DNA of 64,000 nt from Myxacorys californica WJT36-NPBG1 (GTDB taxonomy: Bacteria > Cyanobacteriota > Cyanobacteriia > Leptolyngbyales > Leptolyngbyaceae): positions 28,574 through 92,573 of the forward strand of contig JAHHHO010000017.1 in the NCBI GenBank assembly GCA_019359315.1, given 5' to 3'. Below the pieces are notes generated by a model. The model worked only from the letters and a program-made list of their open reading frames with translations. It had not been told where the DNA came from and searched no databases. This document shows, piece after piece, positions 38,229 through 46,579 of this stretch. The position numbers were made by a program, and so were the translations under genes. Position 1 is the stretch's first letter. Each line of letters opens with the position of its first letter.

Positions 38229-39122
38229 TTAATCCCACTCTCCCGTACGCGCATCTAGTCCCATCCAAGATAAACACTTCAGCATTTCTTGGTGCATCGT
38301 TTTCTCGTCTGCATGAAAGCGTCGTCCGTGACCGGGAAGCACCCACTCGAACGAATAGTGGCTCAGTTTTTCCATCGATTTCTTCAACTCATCCCACGAA
38401 TACCAACACGCTTCTCGGAACCCAACCAAGTGATTTTGCTTGGCAGACCACGCGAGATGATCGCCCGTGAACAAGAATCGATTTTGGTAAAGCAGAACCG
38501 TATGTCCTTTGGTATGTCCAGGAACAGGAATGATCAGCAATTCTGGATCGAGTTGGATTGGCTCGAGCCCAGTCAATCTGAGTTCAACGCTCTCCGTGCC
38601 GCGAGTAATTTCGTCGGTGTGGAGGATACGATCGCAGCCAAAATGATCATGAAATTTCTGGTGATCGGCAACATCATCACGATGGGTTAGATACAAATAG
38701 CGCACGCCTCCCATCGCTTCGATTCGCTTCACAAGCGGCGGTGTAAATCGAGGGGAATCGACCAAAATGTTTCCTTCCGATCGCTGGATCAGGTAGCTTG
38801 CTGCCCCGAAGGAATTCTCAGCGTGATAGCCACAGTGATAAACATTCTCTGCTACTAGAATCGGAAAACTCGCTTGAGCGATTTTAATATCTGTCGGTTT
38901 GTCAACGGTTCCAATCGATGCGGTAGGACATGCCAAAAGCGCCTGCATTGCGCTTAGGCGTTCGGATTCGGTTTGAGGCTGATGATAGACGATCGATTGA
39001 GCGCGATCGCGAGAAAAAATGGCTGGAGCCATCCAACGACAGGTATCGCAATCGATGCAGGAGCGATCGACGTAAAGATCACCGTCTGCGTTTTCAGGGC
39101 GTCGTTCAGTGAGGTGAGCCAT
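38229..39122 (-). CDS. Ferredoxin-domain / metallo-beta-lactamase-fold fusion protein
   Basis: The 297-residue protein combines an N-terminal single-cluster ferredoxin module (C22, C25, C28 in SCIDCDTC, and C65 in ACP) with an MBL-fold hydrolase. The hydrolase metal motifs are THRDDVADH, a variant of HxHxDH with Arg-Asp where the second His is expected, then VPGHTKGHTVLLY, FTGDHLAW and a C-terminal LPGHG. A redox-coupled hydrolase role is inferred, and the substrate is unknown. A perfect inverted repeat lies 42 bp upstream of the start. Confidence 0.88.
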   Translation of the reverse strand: MAHLTERRPENADGDLYVDRSCIDCDTCRWMAPAIFSRDRAQSIVYHQPQTESERLSAMQALLACPTASIGTVDKPTDIKIAQASFPILVAENVYHCGYHAENSFGAASYLIQRSEGNILVDSPRFTPPLVKRIEAMGGVRYLYLTHRDDVADHQKFHDHFGCDRILHTDEITRGTESVELRLTGLEPIQLDPELLIIPVPGHTKGHTVLLYQNRFLFTGDHLAWSAKQNHLVGFREACWYSWDELKKSMEKLSHYSFEWVLPGHGRRFHADEKTMHQEMLKCLSWMGLDARTGEWD

Positions 39123-39163
39123 AGGACATCCAGAATTAAAACGACAAATTTAAACTGTAATTC

Positions 39164-39194
39164 CTTAATCATAGTCGTTATGAGTATGATTAAG
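39164..39194. promoter_or_regulatory. Inverted-repeat operator candidate upstream of the ferredoxin-MBL gene
   Basis: CTTAATCATA (39164-39173) and TATGATTAAG (39185-39194) are perfect 10-bp arms around an 11-bp spacer. The AATCATA and TATGATT parts are the same outer half-sites as in the TetR operator at 41899-41925. TATGAT is also a -10-like sequence on both strands. Confidence 0.55.
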
Positions 39195-39450
39195 CGATAG
39201 TTCTTCATCATTCTCGATCGGCGTAGTGGGACATCCTAAATTGCATCCTCCACTGTGCAAAAAATCGCAAAAATCTTGTGCAAAGATCTGCTTCGAGAAA
39301 TCGCAGATCTGGATGCGCTATTTCTGTATTCGCGCTATTTCTGGCTACTTCTCGTGCTGATACACCCCTTTTCAGAAGAAATTCTGATAATCTTCTTTAC
39401 CAAGGGATTGCTTGATAGTTTGACGATTAGCACATCGATCGGGGGCTTGC
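39195..39450. other. Rest of the divergent gap before the caspase-like gene
   Basis: No gene, ribosome-binding site or strong promoter was recognised between the inverted repeat and the ATG at 39451. The ATG is preceded by GGGGGC rather than a clean Shine-Dalgarno. Confidence 0.4.
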
Positions 39451-41199
39451 ATGACAGCAGCACTGCTTATTGGGGTTGGTCAGTACGAAGACAAAAGTTT
39501 TAGCGCGTTGCCTGCCGCGACAGAAGACGTAAAAAAACTGCAAGACGTTCTGCAACATCCACACATCGGCGCGGTTCGTGCATTAGAAGTGGCGTCGCTG
39601 CTCGATCCAGATTTGCAACAGTTGCGCTCCGCCCTGAAAATGCTGACCAACTGCTCATCCAATGAAGTTGTTCTGGTTTACTTCTCTGGATATGGCATTG
39701 TCGATGACTATGGGCAATTATTTTTAGCAAGCCGCGCGACCCGACGCGATAAGCTAAACGAGACCGCGCTTTCGATGGCAGAGGTGCAAGAGAGCTTAGA
39801 GAACTGTCGATCACAGCAGCAAATTCTCATTCTCGATGGCTGTTTTAGTGGTGCCTATGCTCAAGGTATGGTTGCAGACAGCGATATTGACAAGATCGGA
39901 CAGCAGCTTAGCGGTAAACGCCGCGTCCTGCTTACGTCGCCGTGGTCACTCGACTACTCGCCTCAAGAAAAATCTGCCCTCTCTACCTACACTCAATCTC
40001 TGATCGAGGGTCTATCGACGGGGATGGCAGACGGAATCGGGCATCGAACTCTTGACGGACAAATTTCGATCATCGAGTTGCATGACTATATTTGCGATCG
40101 CATTGCTACAAAGCTTCCTGCTGCTAAACCCAGACTCTACACAATGGGTCATGGCTACGAAATTACGATCGCTCAGGCTCCATATCTCGACTTCCGCAAA
40201 GAAGCGCTGAGTTTGGCAAGTCAAGGAGAGATTTCTCCGGTCGGAAATAAAATTTTGGATGCACTACAAATTAAGCACGGTGTTCCAGATGCGATCGCGA
40301 ATCAAATCAAAGCAGAAGTCGTTCAGCCGTTCGAGATCCAACAGAACAAGCGCAAGCAGCTAGAAGACCTCCGCACCAACATTGCCCAAGGTGGACAAAT
40401 TAGCGACAACACTCAAACCGAGTTGATGCGATTGCAAGAAGTCTACGATCTAAGCCCAGACTCTGGTTCTCGATACGATCTACAACCAGACTCTAATGCA
40501 AGAAGGGATACTCCTACTCTCGCTCCTTACCCTGTGGCAGGCATGGCAGCAGCAGGAGTGGCTGATCCAGGTCAACAAACTGTAGCTCCCCCACCCGAAA
40601 CGTCTCTTAACGCTCCTGACCCTCCAGTTGCCCCAACAGAACTCGACAATCGCCCTTCCACTCGTTTAGAGCGGATGAACCAGTTTCTCCAAGAGCGAAA
40701 TTTACCGCGCGACTTTTCTTCGGATGGTTGGTTGATTGCACTTGCAGGACTCGCCGTTCTAGCATTGCTCGGAGCCGTTCTATTTGCTGTGTTTCTGCCG
40801 CTGCTTCCCCGCTCCGCCAATAACTTCTCTAACGCCGAAGAATTTTTTCAAGATGCCTATCGCAAAAGCCAGGGAAGCGATCGCCAAGGTGCGATCGACA
40901 GCTACACCCAAGCGATCACGCTCAATCCCAATAATCCTAACTTTTACTACAACCGAGGCATTGAGTATGCAAAAGCAGGCGATCGACAGCGGGCGATCGC
41001 AGACTACGATCAAGCGATTCGCATCGACTCTGCGTTTGCTGATGCCTATTTCAATCGTGCTAACGCCTACCTTGCATCTGGAGACAATAACGCAGCGCTT
41101 CAGGACTATCAGCAAGCCGCAAGACTGTACGGAGAGCAGAAACTGAGTGATGAACGCCAACGCGCCGAGAATGCGGCTGCAAGGCTACAAGGGCAGTAG
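39451..41199 (+). CDS. Caspase-like (peptidase C14, orthocaspase) protein with TPR repeats; catalytic His replaced
   Basis: The 582-residue protein begins with a caspase-type p20 domain (ALLIGVGQYED, then LVYFSGYG and ILILDGCFSGAY). The catalytic Cys is present at residue 131, but the His of the usual YFSGHG is Tyr81, so the dyad is incomplete and cleavage activity is doubtful. A low-complexity linker, one membrane span (about 428-450) and three TPR repeats (about 465-565, e.g. YNRGIEYAKAGDRQRAIADY) follow. Orthocaspases and inactive relatives are known in filamentous cyanobacteria. A scaffold or regulatory role is inferred. Confidence 0.9.
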   Translation: MTAALLIGVGQYEDKSFSALPAATEDVKKLQDVLQHPHIGAVRALEVASLLDPDLQQLRSALKMLTNCSSNEVVLVYFSGYGIVDDYGQLFLASRATRRDKLNETALSMAEVQESLENCRSQQQILILDGCFSGAYAQGMVADSDIDKIGQQLSGKRRVLLTSPWSLDYSPQEKSALSTYTQSLIEGLSTGMADGIGHRTLDGQISIIELHDYICDRIATKLPAAKPRLYTMGHGYEITIAQAPYLDFRKEALSLASQGEISPVGNKILDALQIKHGVPDAIANQIKAEVVQPFEIQQNKRKQLEDLRTNIAQGGQISDNTQTELMRLQEVYDLSPDSGSRYDLQPDSNARRDTPTLAPYPVAGMAAAGVADPGQQTVAPPPETSLNAPDPPVAPTELDNRPSTRLERMNQFLQERNLPRDFSSDGWLIALAGLAVLALLGAVLFAVFLPLLPRSANNFSNAEEFFQDAYRKSQGSDRQGAIDSYTQAITLNPNNPNFYYNRGIEYAKAGDRQRAIADYDQAIRIDSAFADAYFNRANAYLASGDNNAALQDYQQAARLYGEQKLSDERQRAENAAARLQGQ

Positions 41200-41239
41200 C
41201 TTGTACGGAACCGTCAGCAAGGATCAAAGCGTTCGTCCT

Positions 41240-41851
41240 TCAGTTAGAGCGTCCTAAAATCAAATCGATCAGCGTGTTAATCAAGCGATCGCTCTCCAAC
41301 GGCATCAATTCTCGACCGTGCATAATGTTTTGAAACATCACATAAGAGACGAGGGAGCCAAAGAAAATGTGAGCGATCGCTTCTGCATCAGAAATATTCA
41401 GCTCTGGGTGAGCCTTGAGATACTCAATTAGCAGGAATTTTCCACGCAGAATCACAGTTTGAGAAAACAACTTTGCAAGATCTGGAAATCGCTCTGATTC
41501 AGCAATCGTTATCCGCATTAGAGAAATGTATTCTGGGTTGCCTGCAACCTTCGTTAAATACGTCGTTGCAAGTTCTCGTAGCAACGTTTCAGGCGCTTTT
41601 GCGTGAGACTCAGACCCGATCAGATCCCGAAATCGCCCAATTGTGATGCGTTCAATCAGCGCGATGAACAACTTTTCCTTATCGCCAAAGTGGCTGTAAA
41701 TAGTCTGCTTAGAAACGCCTGCTTCGGCTGCCACCCGATCCATACTGGTTCCGGCATACCCAAAGGTCAAGAAAATCCGCGTTGCTCCTTGAAGAATCTG
41801 TTCTTGCTTTTGGGTGAGGGGCGGATCTGATTTAGTCGCTGATTTAGTCAT
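41240..41851 (-). CDS. TetR/AcrR-family repressor of the adjacent efflux locus
   Basis: The 203-residue protein has the TetR helix-turn-helix at residues 20-66 (GYAGTSMDRVAAEAGVSKQTIYSHFGDKEKLF) in recognisable form, split here as YAGTSMDRVAAEAGVSKQTI and YSHFGDKEKLF. A helical ligand-binding domain follows. It is divergent from the HlyD-ABC-2 genes, with a perfect 27-bp palindrome between them, so self-repression and repression of the exporter are likely. The layout parallels CecR with ybhGFSR in E. coli. The inducer is unknown. Confidence 0.93.
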   Translation of the reverse strand: MTKSATKSDPPLTQKQEQILQGATRIFLTFGYAGTSMDRVAAEAGVSKQTIYSHFGDKEKLFIALIERITIGRFRDLIGSESHAKAPETLLRELATTYLTKVAGNPEYISLMRITIAESERFPDLAKLFSQTVILRGKFLLIEYLKAHPELNISDAEAIAHIFFGSLVSYVMFQNIMHGRELMPLESDRLINTLIDLILGRSN

Positions 41852-41898
41852 AGTGAGGAACCCGAATCGAGATTAATTTTTTCAAATCAGACTTGTCT

Positions 41899-41925
41899 AA
41901 TCATACTAGACGGTCTAGTATGATT
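41899..41925. promoter_or_regulatory. 27-bp palindromic TetR operator
   Basis: The arms AATCATACTAGAC (41899-41911) and GTCTAGTATGATT (41913-41925) are perfectly complementary around a single central G. It lies between the divergent tetR and hlyD starts. TATGAT -10-like hexamers occur on both strands inside it and TATAAA follows at 41928-41933, so binding would block both promoters. Confidence 0.88.
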
Positions 41926-41980
41926 GGTATAAATCATCAGAAACGATCACGATTTGCCGCGATCGCAAGGTGTACTAATT

Positions 41981-43285
41981 ATGACTCAGACTCTTCCTCA
42001 ACCTGCTGACAGCCCTCAAGCGGCTGAACCGCAGAAATCTGCGAGACGCAAGCCAAATCCTAGACTACTCATTCCAGTTGTGCTAGCGATCGCGGCACTC
42101 GGTTATGGCATTTGGTTGCTGATTCCGCGTCCGGCTGCCACAAGTCTCAAGTTGAGTGGACGCATCGAAGCCAATGAAACCGATATTGGCGCGAAAACGG
42201 CTGGACGCATCACCTCAATGAATTTTCGGGAAGGAGATGAAGTACAGACAGGGCAAGTTGTGGCGCAACTCACCGATGAAGAAGTCAATGCTCAACTGCT
42301 AGCGGCAACGTCAGAGGTCGCAGCGGCAAGGCAGGCAGAACAGCAAGCCAAACTCGACATTGCTGTCGTCGATAGTCGGATTCAGGAAGCGCAACTCAAT
42401 CTAGTGCAGTCTAGAGGAGATGCACGGGGTCGGATTGAGCAAGCGTCTTCTACCGTGTCGTCTGCGCGGGCGCAACTGTCGCAGGCAGAGGCGCAGGTGA
42501 AACAGGCACAAGCGCAGGTAAAAGAAGCCGAGTCGCGACTGAAATTTGCTCAGAAAGACCGCGATCGCTATGCTCAACTCGTCGCTCAAGGCGCAATCGA
42601 TCGCCAGCAGTTTGAGCAGTCGCAAACCAATTTTGAAGTCGCTCAAGCCTCAGTTGGAACGGCTCAAGCCACCCTACAAGCTCGTCAAGATGCCGCTAGA
42701 GCTGCCCGTGATCAGCTGAATGCTGCCTCTGGTAGCCTGACTCAAGTTGAAACCACGCGGCTCAATCCTCAAATCCGAGATGCTCAGCTAGAAGGACTTT
42801 ATCAACAACGTCAGCAAGCCCAAGCCAAACTCGCGGCGGCTCAAGCCAACGTTAAAACTGCGATCGCAAAACAGCAGCAATATCAGAAACGCTTAGACTC
42901 ATTCGAGATTAAAAGCCCCATTCATGGGGTCGTAACGGCCCGACCTGTGGAACCTGGAGCCGTTGTCGCAACAGGTCGAACATTACTAACAGTCATCGAT
43001 TTGAACACGGTTTATTTACGCGGATTCGTTCCAGAAGGAGACATCGGAAAGATTCGAGTGGGGCAGCCAGCTAGTGTCTTTCTCGATTCCAATCCGACTC
43101 AGCCATTGAGTGCTAGAGTCGCTGCGATCGATCCCAAAGCGTCGTTCACGCCAGAGAATATCTATTTTCGTGACGATCGCGTGAAACAAGTCTTTGGAAT
43201 CAAACTCTCGATTGACGATCCATCGGGGTTTGCAAAACCTGGAATGCCTGCGGATGGAGAGATTAAGTTGAGGAATGAAGGATGA
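41981..43285 (+). CDS. HlyD/membrane-fusion efflux adaptor (YbhG-like)
   Basis: The 434-residue protein has an N-terminal membrane anchor (LLIPVVLAIAALGYGIWLLI), a biotinyl-lipoyl-like half (GRIEANETDIGAKTAGRI), a long Gln/Ala-rich coiled-coil hairpin (about residues 95-300) and the second lipoyl half (KSPIHGVVTARPVEPGAVV). The adaptor would join the inner-membrane ABC exporter to the TolC protein encoded downstream. The start is placed at ATG 41981; an upstream TTG at 41954 is less likely. Confidence 0.93.
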   Translation: MTQTLPQPADSPQAAEPQKSARRKPNPRLLIPVVLAIAALGYGIWLLIPRPAATSLKLSGRIEANETDIGAKTAGRITSMNFREGDEVQTGQVVAQLTDEEVNAQLLAATSEVAAARQAEQQAKLDIAVVDSRIQEAQLNLVQSRGDARGRIEQASSTVSSARAQLSQAEAQVKQAQAQVKEAESRLKFAQKDRDRYAQLVAQGAIDRQQFEQSQTNFEVAQASVGTAQATLQARQDAARAARDQLNAASGSLTQVETTRLNPQIRDAQLEGLYQQRQQAQAKLAAAQANVKTAIAKQQQYQKRLDSFEIKSPIHGVVTARPVEPGAVVATGRTLLTVIDLNTVYLRGFVPEGDIGKIRVGQPASVFLDSNPTQPLSARVAAIDPKASFTPENIYFRDDRVKQVFGIKLSIDDPSGFAKPGMPADGEIKLRNEG

Positions 43286-43333
43286 GATGAGGGATGAAAA
43301 ATTAAGCGTAGAGCCATTTGTGAGGTCAACTGT

Positions 43334-45364
43334 ATGAGTCAGAGTGCCACAACACATTCTCAAAATCCAATACATTCTCAAAACCCAATTCATCCCTCCT
43401 CGCGAAGCGGGTCGAAGATCTCCCTCATTCCTCATCCCTCCAACGATGTTCTCCACGTTCACGATCTCCACAAACACTACGGACGGGTTGCCGCCGTTCG
43501 AGGAATCGACTTTACAGTGCAGCGGGGCGAAATTTTTGGCTTGATTGGTCCTGATGGTGCTGGAAAAACGACGACCTTTCATATTCTTGGCGGCGTTTTA
43601 GAAGCGACGGCGGGAGAGGTTCAGGTCTTGGGGCAACCTGCGCGAGATGCACGGCTAAAAATTGGCTACCTAACTCAGCAGTTTTCGCTGTACCTAGATT
43701 TGAGCCTCGATGAGAATTTGCGCTATGTTGCAGGCTTGCGCGAAGTCGATGCTCAGATTTTTCAAGAGCGGCGGCGTAAGTATCTCCAGTTAATGAGTTT
43801 GGATCGGTTCAGCGATCGCTTAGCGGGGCAACTCTCAGGCGGGATGAAGCAAAAGCTGGCGCTTTGCTGTGCTTTGGTGTCTCAACCCGAACTGCTGCTG
43901 CTCGACGAACCCACGACCGGAGTTGATCCGGTTTCTCGCCGGGAATTCTGGGATGTTCTCGCTGCGCTTGCATCAGAAGGGGTCACCGTCGTGGTTGCCA
44001 CGCCCTATCTCGATGAAGCCGAACGCTGCGATCGCGTCGCCCTCATGTACGACGGTCAAATTCAAGAAATCGGAACGCCCGCCGAACTCAAGCGCAACTT
44101 AGGCTTGCACCGTCTAGAAGTTCACACCTCTGACCTCGCTAGCGCCGAACGCATTCTCACGAGTGCCCCATCCGCTCACCTGATTGATACTCAAACCTTT
44201 GGCGATCGCTTAGATGTTCTCGTCAGCGATCCTCAAGCTGGGAAAACTCAAGTCAAACAGCTTTTTGCCCAACACAATTTAGACCTATCTGCCCTTGAAT
44301 CCGCCGAGCCGACGCTAGAAAATGTCTTCGTGACTCGTCTCCGTCAACAAGGTTCTGCTCCTGAATTTTTTGAATTTCCAAGAGCGCGAGGCGGACAAAG
44401 ACGCGCCAACGATCAAATTGCGATTTACGCAAATAAGCTCGATCGTAGGTTTGGCGACTTTCAGGCAGTTAAAAACGTCAACATTGAGATCCGCTATGGC
44501 GAAATTTTTGGGTTACTTGGAGCCAACGGCGCAGGCAAAACCACAACGATCAAAATGCTGTGTGGTTTACTTCCTGCTAGCGCTGGCGATATCTCTTTAG
44601 GCGGAGAGCGTGGCAATCTTCGCACGAGCGAACTGAGACGCAGAATCGGCTATATGAGCCAAAAATTTACGCTTTACGATGACCTCACCATTCTTCAGAA
44701 CCTAGAGTTTTATAGCGGTGTCTATGGTGTGCCGCGTAAACTCCGCCGCGAAAAAATCGATTGGGTGATCGCCACGTGCGGACTCGAAGGACAAGAAAAC
44801 ATGCTGACTGGACAACTTCCCGGCGGTTGGAAGCAGCGCGTCGCCTTTGGGGCATCTGTGATGCACGAACCAGACATTCTGTTTCTCGATGAACCTACAT
44901 CGGGCGTTGATCCGTTGGCGCGTCGTCAGTTTTGGCGGCTCATCAACGACTTCGCCCGCAACGGAACCGCGATTCTTGTGACTACCCACTACCTCGAAGA
45001 AGCCGAGCAGTGTAATCGTATGAGCTTTATGGTGGCAGGAGAAACCGTGCTAGAGGGCTCTCCTAGCCAAATCAAAGCCGCACAGCCAGGACAACTCGTT
45101 GAAGTGATTGTTACTGCTTCAGAGCGTCATGAACCAAATCCAACTCAAGCGGCGTCTAATGTGCTGAAACAGCAGATGGAGTCGTGGCGGGTGTCAATTT
45201 TTGCCGATCGCTTACATGTCGCGATCGAGGATCCAGCAGAAATAGACGCGGTGCGATCGCGCCTCCAAGCGGCTCACCTGACGATCTCCTCAATCCGCCC
45301 AATCCCTTACTCTCTTGAAGATGCCTTTATCAGTGTGGTTCAACGCGCGCAGGTCAAGCCATGA
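43334..45364 (+). CDS. Double ATPase subunit of an ABC-2 exporter (YbhF/RbbA-like)
   Basis: The 676-residue protein has two ABC ATPase domains. Domain 1 shows Walker A GPDGAGKTT, signature LSGGMKQKL and Walker B LLLLDEPTTGVDP. Domain 2 shows GANGAGKTT, degenerate signature LPGGWKQRV and ILFLDEPTSGVDP. Together they would drive the two permeases downstream. The first 37 or so residues (HSQNPIHSQNPIHPS...) are not part of the ATPase fold and are encoded by a dispersed repeat; no in-frame alternative start exists before the fold. The stop overlaps the next gene by 4 bp. Confidence 0.94.
   Translation: MSQSATTHSQNPIHSQNPIHPSSRSGSKISLIPHPSNDVLHVHDLHKHYGRVAAVRGIDFTVQRGEIFGLIGPDGAGKTTTFHILGGVLEATAGEVQVLGQPARDARLKIGYLTQQFSLYLDLSLDENLRYVAGLREVDAQIFQERRRKYLQLMSLDRFSDRLAGQLSGGMKQKLALCCALVSQPELLLLDEPTTGVDPVSRREFWDVLAALASEGVTVVVATPYLDEAERCDRVALMYDGQIQEIGTPAELKRNLGLHRLEVHTSDLASAERILTSAPSAHLIDTQTFGDRLDVLVSDPQAGKTQVKQLFAQHNLDLSALESAEPTLENVFVTRLRQQGSAPEFFEFPRARGGQRRANDQIAIYANKLDRRFGDFQAVKNVNIEIRYGEIFGLLGANGAGKTTTIKMLCGLLPASAGDISLGGERGNLRTSELRRRIGYMSQKFTLYDDLTILQNLEFYSGVYGVPRKLRREKIDWVIATCGLEGQENMLTGQLPGGWKQRVAFGASVMHEPDILFLDEPTSGVDPLARRQFWRLINDFARNGTAILVTTHYLEEAEQCNRMSFMVAGETVLEGSPSQIKAAQPGQLVEVIVTASERHEPNPTQAASNVLKQQMESWRVSIFADRLHVAIEDPAEIDAVRSRLQAAHLTISSIRPIPYSLEDAFISVVQRAQVKP
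43355..43440 (+). repeat. Dispersed repeat inside the 5' end of the ABC ATPase gene
   Basis: An 18-bp unit (CATTCTCAAAATCCAATA) is repeated at 43373 with three changes. The 24-bp stretch 43374-43397 is identical to 28854-28877. CCTCATTCCTCATCCCTCC at the right matches the right end of the copy at 28741-28922, and GATGAGGGATGA at 43290-43301 matches the left. Confidence 0.75.
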
Positions 45365-46467
45365 AGCGAATTTTAGCTCAATGCAGCAAAGAACTGGCTC
45401 AATTTCGGCGCGATCGCCTAACGTTAGCGTTAGCGTTCATCCTGCCTGTGATGACGCTATTTATCTTCGGCTTTGCAATTCGGTTGGAAGCCAAGAACAT
45501 CACCCTGATTGTGCAGGATTTTGATCACAGTAATCTTAGCCAAAGTTATGTTGAACGCTTATACGCCACGAATCAATTTCTTCCCGTTCAATGGAGCGGC
45601 ACTGATCCGATTCGGGATGGAATTGAACGAGGATTAGCAAAAGCGGCTGTGATTATCTCCCCAGAGTTTAGCCGAGATGTTAAAGCTGGAAAAACTAGTG
45701 TTGTTCAAGTCTTGATTGACGGAACCGATGTGAACAACGCTCGTGTGATCAAAAATAGTATTCAAGCGTTCACGAATGTTTTTATCCAAGATCAAAATCT
45801 ATTGCAGTCGTCTAGCAAAATTTTACCTCGCATTAGGCTTTGGTTTAATCCAGGGCGTCAAGAGTCGCTTTATATTGTTCCGGGTGTTTTTGGGGTAATT
45901 TTGGCGATTTACCCATCGTTGTTAGCGGCGTTAGCTATGTCTCGTGAGAAGGAGCAGGGAACGATTCTGCAAATCTATGCGTCCAGCGTCAGCGCAGCTG
46001 AGCTACTGCTTGGAAAAGGACTTGCCTATTTTATCGTTGCGATCGGGCAAACGTTATTTGTCCTGGGATTAGGCTGTACGATTTGGCAACTCGGATTTGT
46101 TGGAGATCCAACCCCGTTGCTGATTGGTTCGGTTGTGTTTTTGGCTGCCAACATCATGTTTGGATTGCTTATCGGCGTGCGTGCGAGTAATCGATCGGTT
46201 GCCGTTCAGGGAGTAGCCACTGTAGGCTTTCTGTTGTCCCTGTTATTGTCTGGTTTTATCTATCCCCTCAGCAACATTCCGTTTCCGCTATCGCTGATCA
46301 CAAACCTAGTTCCAGCCCGGTACTACATCGAATTAACCCGTGATGCCTTTGTGCGAGGAACAGGTTGGTCAGGCGTATGGTCGGCTCCTTTGCTGTTGGC
46401 TTTACTGGCGTTTCTTCTATTTAATATTGCTCGCAAAATTATTCGTCGAATGCAGCTATCTGGTTAG
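45361..46467 (+). CDS. ABC-2 type exporter permease (YbhS-like)
   Basis: The 368-residue protein has the ABC-2 layout: one N-terminal span (LALAFILPVMTLFIFGFAI), a large extracytoplasmic domain (VQDFDHSNLSQSYVERLY), then five C-terminal spans including PGVFGVILAIYPSLLAALAM and REKEQGTILQIYASSV. It overlaps the ATPase gene by 4 bp (ATGA), so translation is coupled. With the second permease it forms the membrane core of the exporter. Confidence 0.94.
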   Translation: MKRILAQCSKELAQFRRDRLTLALAFILPVMTLFIFGFAIRLEAKNITLIVQDFDHSNLSQSYVERLYATNQFLPVQWSGTDPIRDGIERGLAKAAVIISPEFSRDVKAGKTSVVQVLIDGTDVNNARVIKNSIQAFTNVFIQDQNLLQSSSKILPRIRLWFNPGRQESLYIVPGVFGVILAIYPSLLAALAMSREKEQGTILQIYASSVSAAELLLGKGLAYFIVAIGQTLFVLGLGCTIWQLGFVGDPTPLLIGSVVFLAANIMFGLLIGVRASNRSVAVQGVATVGFLLSLLLSGFIYPLSNIPFPLSLITNLVPARYYIELTRDAFVRGTGWSGVWSAPLLLALLAFLLFNIARKIIRRMQLSG

Positions 46468-46579
46468 GAAACGGAGGTGGAAGCAGTAGATAGAGTTTAA
46501 CAATCACGATTTTTAAAGAGCGAATGGTTCTTTTATTACTGGTTTTTCGGTTTTTGCCAATCTTGTCCCATGCGGTCCT

